Of a DNA stretch of 22,622 bases, positions 5,429-12,549 are shown in pieces. How positions within the stretch are numbered: the first letter of the stretch is position 1; every line of letters begins with the position of its first letter. The notes under the pieces were generated by a model. That model was not told the DNA's origin, searched no databases, and worked only from the letters and a program-made list of their open reading frames with translations. The position numbers and the translations under genes are program-made. Source of the stretch: a virus; the IMG/VR virus record IMGVR_UViG_3300010885_029617, positions 1-22,622 of that record. One strand, 5' to 3'.

Positions 5429-8400
5429 ATGAGCCTTGCTGGTTTTGACATCGCGGGGCTGGATCTTGGCGAGATCAGCCGCGAAATCGAGCGGCAGCAG
5501 GAAAAGCGGCGCTACGACTGGAAGTTGCAGGCAAGGCCAGAACAATTACCGCCTGCTGGAGAATGGCGATTCTGGCTTATAATGGCTGGGCGCGGGTGGG
5601 GTAAGACCAGGACCATCGCCGAGTATTTGCGAATGCTCGCATTTGCTGGCAAGCATCGGCGTATCGCTATTCTTGGGGCAACCGCAGCGGACGTTCGGGA
5701 CGTTATTGTTGAAGGCGATTCGGGGATCATTGCAATTTCACCACCCGATTTCATGCCGCTGTACGAACCGTCAAAGCGGCAACTTACTTGGCCAAATGGA
5801 GTAATTGCCAAGACGTATTCTGCTGATGAGCCTGACCGTTTGAGAGGTCCACAACATCATGCGGCAGTTGTAGATGAACTTGCGGCCTACGAATACCCAG
5901 AATCATTTACGCAGTTGAAGTTTGGCCTGCGATTGGGCAATGACGTTCGTTGCGTGATTGGGACGACTCCGAAACCGTGCGCCGCAATTCGGGAGCTGGT
6001 AAAGCAGTCCAAAGAGGGTAATGGGCGGGTGGTCATCACTCGCGGTTCCACCTACGACAACAGGAAGAACCTGGCCCCAGAGTTTTTCACTGAAATCATT
6101 CGGCAGTACGAGGGCACCCGCCTTGGCCGTCAGGAACTTGAAGGCGAACTGCTGGAAGACACCCCCGGTGCGTTATGGAATACGCTACTGATTGACCGAA
6201 CGCGGGTTAAGCGGGAAGACCTTCCCCCAATGGCCCGAATTGTGGTGGCGATTGACCCGTCAGTAACGTCAAACGCGAGATCCGATGAATGCGGCATTGC
6301 CGTAGTCGGAAAGGGCGTTAACGGGGACGGGTACATGCTGGAAGACCTTTCCGGCGTCATGACCCCGAACGAATGGGCGATGGCGGCGATTTCGGCCTAC
6401 CATCGGCATTCGGCAGATGTGATCGTTGGCGAAACGAACAACGGTGGCGATCTGGTCGGAAACACGATTCTTGCGCTGGACCCCGGCGTCCCGTTCCGCA
6501 AGGTAACGGCTTCGCGGGGCAAACATCTCCGGGCTGAACCGATTTCGCTGTTGTCGGAACAGGGGCGGTTTCATCTGGTCGGGAATTTTCCGAAACTTGA
6601 AGAGCAGATGTGTTCCATGTCGAGTGATGGCTACTCTGGTCATGGTTCGCCAGATAGGTGTTTTGTTGCTGGCACGCTGATTCGTACTGAATACGGCGAT
6701 ATCCCTATCGAAAATGTTCTTGTGGGGGATTTAGTCCATACACGGGCAGGGCTTCGGCCTGTGATCGCCGCAGGGCTAACCGAAAAAGCTGCGATGGTCA
6801 GTACCGTCAGATTTGTCGGCGGGTCTTTAACGGGGACAGGAAACCATCCAGTTTTTGTTGAAAATATTGGCTATGTTTCGTTGAGTGGCTTGCGCCGGGA
6901 TGATAAACTGGTTACATGGCCGCAAGCGAAAAAGTCACTATCGACGGGTTCAGCTTTTACCGATCCCTGGAATCAAAAAGTCCGTACTTTGTTGCAAGTC
7001 GGGCAACCAGGATTGCAAGTGGCCACCACAGCTTGCATCGGTACATATGGGCCAAGAAGTACGGCGAAATTCCGTCAGGATTTGTCATCCACCATAAAGA
7101 CAAAGACGCCAGGAATAACGACGTTTCCAATCTGGAGTGCATCAGCACAAAGAAACACGGCGGAATACATGGCCCGGACCGGATCGAGCAGTGCCGGGTC
7201 AATATCGCCAAGGCTCGGATCGGGGCCAATAAGTGGCATTCCTCGGCGGAAGGGCGTGCGTGGCATAGCCTGCAAAGCATTGAAGGATGGAAAGGAAAGG
7301 CCCCGACCATCAAAAGCGCCTGCGTCGTTTGTGGCGCTGAGTGCCTGGCCTTTCTCCGCGCCCGAAGGTTCTGTTCCGCTTTATGTAAAGGGCGGTACGG
7401 CGAAACAATCCGCAAGGATTTTGAGCAGCGGGAATGCCCCGCATGCCACGTCTCGTTCAAGGTTAAGCGGTCATCTAAGCAAAAGACATGCTCGCGGGCG
7501 TGTGAGGTCAGTATGCGCAGCAGGAACCGCCCCGGTTTACAACCTGACGGTCGCTGATGCTCACGAGTATTACGCCAATGGCGTATTAGTCCATAACTGT
7601 GATGCGATGGTTTGGGGTGCCAGTGAAGTCATGCTGGGCGGCACGACGGTCCAGATGTTCCCCGATTTCCGAGCAGCACATCGCGGTAACGGCGAACCAG
7701 CGCAAGCGGTTCACGTTGTCGATATGGGCGATTTGAAAGACTGGTGGACCCGCTGGATTTCGGTTACGATGGGCAGTTCAAGCGCGGCGCATTGGTGGTG
7801 CCGGGAACCAGCACAACCGGGCAAGGTCGGGTCACGGTCGCGGATCTATCGCGAGTTTCTGGCGCAGGACATGACGCCTGAAGAGTTCGGAGCGCAGATA
7901 GCCCAACGCAGTCAGCAGGAAGCCAAGATATCCCGCATCCTGCCCGTGTGGCTCACTGAGAGCGCGTTCAGTGGCGTTCAGGGCAAGTCAGTAGCGGCAG
8001 CGGTTGCTGAGGGCATACAGCGGTCGCTGGGGCAGCACAAAGCGTTCCTGTTCGTTCACGACGATGAAGAGCGCGGCATAGTTGATCCGCAGCAGCGATG
8101 GCGTGCATTTAGCGCACGTATGGACCGGATGCCGACCGGGTTCCTGTCGGTGCAGCCGATCAAGGGCAAGGATTCGGACGGGTGGGATGTTGTGCGAGAA
8201 ATGCTTCGCTGGCGTCCAGCCGCAAGCGGCAGGCTTGAAGGGCCGGATTGGGATTACGCCCGTCAGTTGGTGCTGACGGATTACCCGGCCTACGAACGCT
8301 ACATATCTGAATTCAAGGAACCGGATGTTGAGGTTCTTCCCGAACTCCTGATCTCCAATCAGTGCAAGGGGGTGATCCAGGCCATGAGCGGTGCGGTGCG

Positions 8401-8650
8401 AACGAATGATGATTCGGCGCTGGCAATGGGCGGCGGTTCGTTCGTATTGCAGTCTTTGAGAATAGGCGCGTTGGCGTCTCGTGAAGATGCTTCGCGAGAA
8501 CCAATGCAAGAGTTTGTAGGCCGCAAGCTTGCGGCGTTGCCTTTGGGGGCTTCGGGGACAGCGCGGCACATGGCGGCAATGAAAGCCGAACAGGACTGGG
8601 GCGGTCAGCACGGCATGGGGCCGATCAGTTTTTCAAGGAAGCGCAAATGA
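5429..8650 (+). CDS. terL: Terminase large subunit interrupted by an intein, with extra C-terminal domain
   Basis: The terminase motor packages DNA into the capsid and cuts it. The 1073-residue frame gives a host protein of about 760 residues after removal of a 313-residue intein (residues 411-723). ATPase motifs: Walker A AGRGWGKT (53-60), Walker B AAVVDE (145-150), coupling motif GTTPKP (178-183). Nuclease motifs: IDPS (Asp276), VGETNN (Glu335), and PDR/CDAMVWG (Asp409, Asp725), split by the intein at Arg410/Cys724. A normal enzyme would end about 15 residues later. Instead some 335 residues follow, including RWISVTMGSSSAAHWW and YREFLAQDMTPEEFGAQI, which resemble a second terminase nuclease domain lacking the usual aspartates. 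No clear Shine-Dalgarno sequence is seen. The stop overlaps the next ATG. Confidence 0.93.
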   Translation: MSLAGFDIAGLDLGEISREIERQQEKRRYDWKLQARPEQLPPAGEWRFWLIMAGRGWGKTRTIAEYLRMLAFAGKHRRIAILGATAADVRDVIVEGDSGIIAISPPDFMPLYEPSKRQLTWPNGVIAKTYSADEPDRLRGPQHHAAVVDELAAYEYPESFTQLKFGLRLGNDVRCVIGTTPKPCAAIRELVKQSKEGNGRVVITRGSTYDNRKNLAPEFFTEIIRQYEGTRLGRQELEGELLEDTPGALWNTLLIDRTRVKREDLPPMARIVVAIDPSVTSNARSDECGIAVVGKGVNGDGYMLEDLSGVMTPNEWAMAAISAYHRHSADVIVGETNNGGDLVGNTILALDPGVPFRKVTASRGKHLRAEPISLLSEQGRFHLVGNFPKLEEQMCSMSSDGYSGHGSPDRCFVAGTLIRTEYGDIPIENVLVGDLVHTRAGLRPVIAAGLTEKAAMVSTVRFVGGSLTGTGNHPVFVENIGYVSLSGLRRDDKLVTWPQAKKSLSTGSAFTDPWNQKVRTLLQVGQPGLQVATTACIGTYGPRSTAKFRQDLSSTIKTKTPGITTFPIWSASAQRNTAEYMARTGSSSAGSISPRLGSGPISGIPRRKGVRGIACKALKDGKERPRPSKAPASFVALSAWPFSAPEGSVPLYVKGGTAKQSARILSSGNAPHATSRSRLSGHLSKRHARGRVRSVCAAGTAPVYNLTVADAHEYYANGVLVHNCDAMVWGASEVMLGGTTVQMFPDFRAAHRGNGEPAQAVHVVDMGDLKDWWTRWISVTMGSSSAAHWWCREPAQPGKVGSRSRIYREFLAQDMTPEEFGAQIAQRSQQEAKISRILPVWLTESAFSGVQGKSVAAAVAEGIQRSLGQHKAFLFVHDDEERGIVDPQQRWRAFSARMDRMPTGFLSVQPIKGKDSDGWDVVREMLRWRPAASGRLEGPDWDYARQLVLTDYPAYERYISEFKEPDVEVLPELLISNQCKGVIQAMSGAVRTNDDSALAMGGGSFVLQSLRIGALASREDASREPMQEFVGRKLAALPLGASGTARHMAAMKAEQDWGGQHGMGPISFSRKRK
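6659..7597 (+). other. Intein within the terminase nuclease motif
   Basis: This is a protein-splicing element of 313 codons. It begins with Cys (CFVAGTLIRTEYGDIPIENVL, block A). Block B is GTGNHPVFV with the splicing His. It ends with VYNLTVADAHEYYANGVLVHN (blocks F and G) with the penultimate His and terminal Asn, followed by Cys+1 of the host protein. All residues needed for a class 1 intein are visible. Only about 86 N-terminal and 34 C-terminal residues look like intein; the roughly 190 residues between them are Ser/Arg/Gly/Thr-rich and are the off-frame reading of an HNH gene. The insertion site, inside the DR-x-DA nuclease motif, is a typical conserved-site choice for inteins. Confidence 0.93.
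6916..7557 (+). CDS. HNH homing endonuclease nested in the intein in the -1 frame
   Basis: This 213-residue protein reads one base ahead of the intein frame, with ATG 6916 and TGA 7555-7557. It has a VTIDGFSFYR opening, then SLHRYIWAKKYGEIPSGF, the catalytic IHHKDKDARNN (His59, His60) and SNLECISTKKHGG, the layout of free-standing HNH endonucleases. The C-terminal half has several Cys pairs (CVVCGAEC, CSALC, CPAC, CSRAC), probably two zinc-binding modules. The last 15 or so codons overlap the C-terminal splicing block. No Shine-Dalgarno sequence precedes the ATG. Expression could come from internal initiation or a -1 slip on GAAAAAG (6928-6934). The likely role is homing of the intein into uninterrupted terminase genes. 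Confidence 0.9.
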   Translation: MAASEKVTIDGFSFYRSLESKSPYFVASRATRIASGHHSLHRYIWAKKYGEIPSGFVIHHKDKDARNNDVSNLECISTKKHGGIHGPDRIEQCRVNIAKARIGANKWHSSAEGRAWHSLQSIEGWKGKAPTIKSACVVCGAECLAFLRARRFCSALCKGRYGETIRKDFEQRECPACHVSFKVKRSSKQKTCSRACEVSMRSRNRPGLQPDGR

Positions 8651-8979
8651 CATTTGACATCATCATCGCGGCGATGACCGCAAAGCATGGAATCAACCCC
8701 GAATGGGGCGGATGCCGTCCGGGCATTCTGGCTAACGCATCGCAGGATTACACGTTTCTGGTGGGGCATAGACCAATCGGCTTTAGCGCAAAGGAAGTTG
8801 AGTTAGCAATTGCGGAATGGATCAACCCTGCCGTAGCGGTTGACGCCGCAGTTTCCGGCAACACTGAGTTTCAAGTAGAAGCAGAGCCAGAACTTGCCGT
8901 GTTTACTCTTGATGGGCCAACACAGGTCGAAGCGGTGATTGTGACCCAAACAACCAAAAAGAAAGGCGGCAAAAAGTGA
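8647..8979 (+). CDS. Hypothetical protein downstream of terminase
   Basis: This 110-residue protein starts in an ATGA overlap with the terminase stop. It has an N-terminal region MTFDIIIAAMTAKHG and a hydrophobic middle, then an acidic Val/Glu-rich segment and a basic tail (TTKKKGGKK). It is unrecognised. Coupling to the terminase suggests a packaging or head-assembly accessory role. Confidence 0.7.
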   Translation: MTFDIIIAAMTAKHGINPEWGGCRPGILANASQDYTFLVGHRPIGFSAKEVELAIAEWINPAVAVDAAVSGNTEFQVEAEPELAVFTLDGPTQVEAVIVTQTTKKKGGKK

Positions 8980-9263
8980 TGAGCCACATGATGAACAAGA
9001 AACCCGGCATGGAAATTGTTATTGGCCTGAGCAAGCCCAAACGCCCAGAACTGCCGTCCCGCATGTTTGGCGACAAACATCCTGAAGCTGAAGCTGAAAC
9101 TGAGACTCCGATGGATCAGGCTGCGGAAGACGCCCGCGCCGCCCGCGCCGAATTACGTCTGGATCGCATTGAACGACTTCTTGAAAAGGTAGCCGAGTCA
9201 ATGGGCATTGAAGATGAGATGGCTGAAGGTAAAGAAGCAGAATCCGAGGAGTACGAAGATTGA
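8979..9263 (+). CDS. Acidic coiled-coil small protein
   Basis: This protein has 94 residues from ATG 8979, which overlaps the previous TGA; a GTG at 8976 is also possible. After a basic, Pro-rich N-terminus, residues about 35-48 are EAEAETET-like and acidic. A heptad-like helix follows (AARAELRLDRIERLLEKVAESMG), then a Glu-rich tail. A short coiled coil is likely. The role is unknown; it forms a coupled set with its neighbours. Confidence 0.65.
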   Translation: MSHMMNKKPGMEIVIGLSKPKRPELPSRMFGDKHPEAEAETETPMDQAAEDARAARAELRLDRIERLLEKVAESMGIEDEMAEGKEAESEEYED

Positions 9264-9625
9264 TCGGGTTCTTGCGGCTGTTTGCTGATTTCCGCAGGAT
9301 AGAAGCGCGAAACGCCGAACTGGAAGTGCAGAACGATCACCTGATGGACCAGCGTGCGGCGTTGCTCGGGCAACTGTCCGAAGCGATGGACCGCATCGAT
9401 ACCGCCCATCGGTCAGAGATTGAAGCAACTCGAAGTTTTACTGATTTTGTGGCCATCGGCAGAACCGGACGCCCTGTGTTTAATCTGGCATCGCCGGTCC
9501 CGGTGCAGCCCGACCTGAACGAAATTCCGACCGCCAAGCCGCAACAGTCCGCAATCCAGCAGCAACTTGAACGCGAATTCTTCGCGCAATACAACGCGCC
9601 TCCGAAATCTGAAGCCACGCAATGA
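9260..9625 (+). CDS. Coiled-coil protein upstream of portal
   Basis: This 121-residue protein starts at TTG 9260, with GAGGAG eight bases upstream and a TTGA overlap with the previous stop. The N-terminal half is a long helix (ARNAELEVQNDHLMDQRAAL, then QLSEAMDRIDTAHRSEIEAT) with coiled-coil spacing. The C-terminal half is Pro/Gln-rich and flexible. It is coupled to the portal gene by ATGA, so a head-assembly accessory role is possible. Confidence 0.7.
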   Translation: MIGFLRLFADFRRIEARNAELEVQNDHLMDQRAALLGQLSEAMDRIDTAHRSEIEATRSFTDFVAIGRTGRPVFNLASPVPVQPDLNEIPTAKPQQSAIQQQLEREFFAQYNAPPKSEATQ

Positions 9626-11982
9626 CGCCATCTGCCGAAACACCGCCAACGCCCGAGGAGCAACTGCTTCAGCGACTGAAGCAACCGCTTATGGAAATGC
9701 TGGCGAGTGACGTTGACGCTGAATCTGCCCCTGAGAAGATTTATCAGTACAACCTTGCACAGCGCAATTACCTGATGTTCAGGGGGATGCAGTTCGTTGC
9801 CCCAGTCATGCGCGACGGCGTTTCTTCCTACGCTCCAATTGGCAGCAGCTACGGTCCGTTTGGCGCAGGCGGCGATGACGACGGGGCTTACGACTACACC
9901 CGTAACATTTTCCGTGGGTACGGGAATAAGTTCATTGCTGTACTTGGCCAGCGTGCTCCAAACGTCATTGCGCTGGCGGACGACCCCGACGATGACAAAA
10001 GCGTTCGGGCGTGCCGAACAGCTAACGAGTGCAACGCGATTCTTAATTCGTGGTGGGACGTTGATGTCAAAAACATCGAAGTTGCCACCTACTCCTGGAT
10101 TACGGGGCCAGCGTACCTGTACACTCCGTGGAACGCTGACGGCCTGATGTACGGCTTCCGCGAGGAGCCGACCTACTCGGTTGAACAGAAACCTATGGGG
10201 GAGCCTGGGTATCGGTGTATTCAGTGCGGTGCAATTTCCCCGCAACCAGGTAAGTGCCAGCAATGCGGCGCTCCGCTTGGGCCTGAGTCGCTGGTTGAGC
10301 CAGAGATGGCGGACGTTCCTGTTCAGTCAGGCGTGCAGAAGTACGCCAATGGCCGCGTTGAATGCTATGTGCTTGATTGCACGATGATAACAACGCCCTT
10401 CTTCATTAAGAGCGACCTGCGGTTTTGCCCTTGGCTGGAATACAAGTACGAAGAGAACCGCCAAACGCTTATCAGCCTGTATCCAAAACTAAGAGAAAAG
10501 GGCGATGACTTTGGAACGCCTAATACCGGAGTTGCAGGGGACCGTGGGCGACAAGTCCGCGACTCGATCATCTCCCCGACCGGCGCACCGATGCGGACGA
10601 CTGCCAAGAACCGATGGGCGTTTGCCCGCACATGGATTCAGGCCAATCAGTACTCTGGCGTCAAGAGCGAAGAGATTCGCAAAGTACTTGAAGAAAATTT
10701 TCCCGATGGCATCAAGATCACCCGCGTCAACGGTGAGATTATGCAGATCGAGAACGAACGACTGGATCACGTTTGGGCTGCGATTCAGCCGTCAGCTTCA
10801 GCTACGCTAAACGCTGACCCCGTAGGTCAGGATCTTGTGTCAGCGCAACTGCTGACCAACCACGCGCTAAACATTGCGGCAGAAACTATTGAGCGCGGCA
10901 ACCCTCTGACGTTTGTTGATCCCCGCGTTGTGAACCTGACCGCTTGGAACAAACAGAAGTCCCGGCCCAATCAGGTTATCCCCACGCTGGCCGCTGTGGG
11001 CGCGACACTGGCCGATGCGTTCCACCAGACGCAGCCGTCCCGCTTTAGCGAGCAGATGGAGCCGTGGATGGCTTCCGTCGAAGCTGGCGCAGTGCAGGAC
11101 GTAGGCACCCAGCCTCAGATCTTTGGCGGCGGTAATGCGTCAACGGCCCGTGAAGCTGAAATCAACAAGAACGCGGCCATGATGCAGTTGGGGATCATCT
11201 GGACGTTCATCCGTAAAGGGTGGGAACGCGCCAAGATGAATGGCGTTCGCCAGCTCATCAAGTACGGACCGGCGCAGATTCGAGAAGGCCGCAACAGCGC
11301 AGACCTGGACGAACTGACGGCTGGTGACTGGCACTTTGAAGCGAACGAAGCTATCCCTACAACGTGGGGGCAGCGCCGCGACTTCCTGATGTTCATGCTG
11401 GGGCAACCGGAACAAGTTCAGCAGTCTTGGGGCATAACGCGCCCTGAGAACATTGCATCGAACAAGGAATTGATGGGGATGGAAGGCTGGTATACACCCG
11501 GCCTTGATGATGCCGACAAGGTGCATGACACCATCCAGAAACTTTTGCAGGCGGCTCCGATTGAGCAGCAGCAGCCAGATGGGTCAATGCAGTTGATGCC
11601 ATCTATCCCCGCTGACACGTTTGAGGATAACCCGGAAACGGTGGTTCAGCTTATTCAGGGATGGGCGCAGAAAGCAAGCCTGTCGGGTGGTATTCGAGAG
11701 ACGATGCCGGATGCTTACGCCAATGTCATCGCGTATGGCATGCAGTATAAGAAAATGCTGGAGCCTCCTGCACCGCCCCCAACGCCGATTACTCCCAAAG
11801 TCTCGGTATCAGTGAGTTCAAAGGATCTTGATCCAAATCAGACGATGGCTGTTTTGAAAGACGCCAACATCGAAGTGCCTCCGCCACAGCGGCCTGTGCT
11901 TCCGGTGATGGCCGACCGGGCCGTGCGTGAAACAGCCCAGCCGCCCGTTGCGCCTGCCGTTTTCGATGGCCGTATTCAATAG
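9622..11982 (+). CDS. Portal protein with inserted zinc ribbon
   Basis: This 786-residue protein forms the dodecameric ring through which DNA enters the head. The assignment rests on size, position after terminase, and portal-like segments: YDYTRNIFRGYGNKFIAVLG near residue 100, an acid-rich DDPDDDKS region, long helices around 390-440, and GNASTAREAEINKNAAMMQL with FIRKGWERAKMNGVRQLIKY toward the C-terminus. Unusually, residues 199-215 carry C-x2-C-x9-C-x2-C, a zinc ribbon inserted in the body. The last 65 codons lie opposite the minus-strand HNH gene. The Pro-rich C-terminus is probably flexible. It starts by ATGA overlap with the coiled-coil gene. Confidence 0.85.
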   Translation: MTPSAETPPTPEEQLLQRLKQPLMEMLASDVDAESAPEKIYQYNLAQRNYLMFRGMQFVAPVMRDGVSSYAPIGSSYGPFGAGGDDDGAYDYTRNIFRGYGNKFIAVLGQRAPNVIALADDPDDDKSVRACRTANECNAILNSWWDVDVKNIEVATYSWITGPAYLYTPWNADGLMYGFREEPTYSVEQKPMGEPGYRCIQCGAISPQPGKCQQCGAPLGPESLVEPEMADVPVQSGVQKYANGRVECYVLDCTMITTPFFIKSDLRFCPWLEYKYEENRQTLISLYPKLREKGDDFGTPNTGVAGDRGRQVRDSIISPTGAPMRTTAKNRWAFARTWIQANQYSGVKSEEIRKVLEENFPDGIKITRVNGEIMQIENERLDHVWAAIQPSASATLNADPVGQDLVSAQLLTNHALNIAAETIERGNPLTFVDPRVVNLTAWNKQKSRPNQVIPTLAAVGATLADAFHQTQPSRFSEQMEPWMASVEAGAVQDVGTQPQIFGGGNASTAREAEINKNAAMMQLGIIWTFIRKGWERAKMNGVRQLIKYGPAQIREGRNSADLDELTAGDWHFEANEAIPTTWGQRRDFLMFMLGQPEQVQQSWGITRPENIASNKELMGMEGWYTPGLDDADKVHDTIQKLLQAAPIEQQQPDGSMQLMPSIPADTFEDNPETVVQLIQGWAQKASLSGGIRETMPDAYANVIAYGMQYKKMLEPPAPPPTPITPKVSVSVSSKDLDPNQTMAVLKDANIEVPPPQRPVLPVMADRAVRETAQPPVAPAVFDGRIQ

Positions 11983-12427
11983 CGCAGGTACGGCAAATTC
12001 TGTTGAAGCGATTAGGCTTCCCTGAGATTGGCTTTACTGTAGTGTTCTCGGGAGAGTACTCGTGGCCTTGCGGGCAATGGGTTTTGTCGCGAAAATAAGC
12101 GCCGCCGTTGCCTCGCCGAACGTTTTCCGCCCGCGTTACAGGCTCAAGGTGTTTTGGATTTACGCATGATCGGACCCTGCAAAGGTGATCGATATGTAGC
12201 CCATCCGGTATCTCGCCAACGAATAGTTCATAGGATGCGCGATGTGCCAGTTTGCTTTTCCCTGGCCTCGCAAAAGATCCGTAGCCGTTGTATCCGGGGT
12301 ATTTGGGGAACGGTGATTGCTGGATTGATCCAGTCCAAAGCCAGCACCCTGAATTTGGTTCGGGCGACACCTTCGCCATGAATCGGTCAAGTAGTAGCGG
12401 CGACTGTTTAAGATATTGGTTAGGCAT
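11789..12427 (-). CDS. HNH homing endonuclease, antisense, after portal
   Basis: This 212-residue protein starts MPNQYLKQ at 12427, placed by AAGGAGG six bases upstream; a longer frame from 12475 runs through the leader hairpin and is rejected. The opening FMAKVSPEPNSGCWLWTG is typical of phage HNH proteins. The catalytic core is KLAHRASYELFVGEIPDGLHIDHLCRVRSCVNPKHLEPV, with the DH-x-C...CVNPxHLE signature. Later CPQGHEY and CRTC form a zinc module. The C-terminal 65 codons overlap the portal gene on the other strand; the recognisable HNH part ends near residue 162, so most of the overlap is an extension. It is likely a free-standing homing endonuclease inserted between portal and scaffold genes. 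Confidence 0.9.
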   Translation of the reverse strand: MPNQYLKQSPLLLDRFMAKVSPEPNSGCWLWTGSIQQSPFPKYPGYNGYGSFARPGKSKLAHRASYELFVGEIPDGLHIDHLCRVRSCVNPKHLEPVTRAENVRRGNGGAYFRDKTHCPQGHEYSPENTTVKPISGKPNRFNRICRTCAIEYGHRKRQAQRAAGLFHARPGRPSPEAQAAVAEALRCWRLSKQPSSDLDQDPLNSLIPRLWE

Positions 12428-12496
12428 GTGATCCTCCTTAGATCGCATTGCTTGGGCCGCACAGTGGTTGCACACTGCGTGGCCTTTTCTATTTTA
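12428..12496 (-). promoter_or_regulatory. HNH gene leader: -10 box, hairpin and Shine-Dalgarno
   Basis: Reading the minus strand from 12496: TG-G-TAAAAT (extended -10 form), then AGGCC, a 12-pair stem with one mismatch and one G-T pair, the loop TGCAAC, GGCCC, a short GCAA-containing linker, AAGGAGG and the start codon. The same arrangement and nearly the same spacing occur before the HNH gene at 21743-22246. It is probably a structured 5' leader controlling expression of the endonuclease. Confidence 0.6.
12455..12495 (+). terminator. Intrinsic-terminator-like hairpin after portal
   Basis: GGCC (12455) to GGCC (12484) folds into a roughly 12-pair stem with a six-base loop, followed directly by TTTTCTATTTT. 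On the plus strand this is a good rho-independent terminator between portal and scaffold genes. It is the same DNA as the leader hairpin of the minus-strand HNH gene. Confidence 0.6.
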
Positions 12497-12549
12497 CCAA
12501 GTTTTGTGCCAAGTTCGCCAGCGTTGATCGTTGGCACGCGGGAGCAGTA

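Noticed and set aside
6659-7597. The intein/HNH frame conflict as a pair of sequencing errors
   Set aside because: Two compensating errors would be needed, and the HNH frame has its own start and stop while the intein frame is open over its whole length; error cannot be excluded without reads but is less likely.
9337-10263. 308-residue minus-strand frame opposite the portal gene
   Set aside because: The plus-strand portal frame continues without break and is clearly coding; the antisense translation is rich in Arg, Cys and Val with no motif.
12448-12549. Upstream extension of the scaffold-like gene
   Set aside because: The extension would be translated through the hairpin and T tract and reads as Cys/Phe-rich noise; ATG 12550 or 12595 is a better start.
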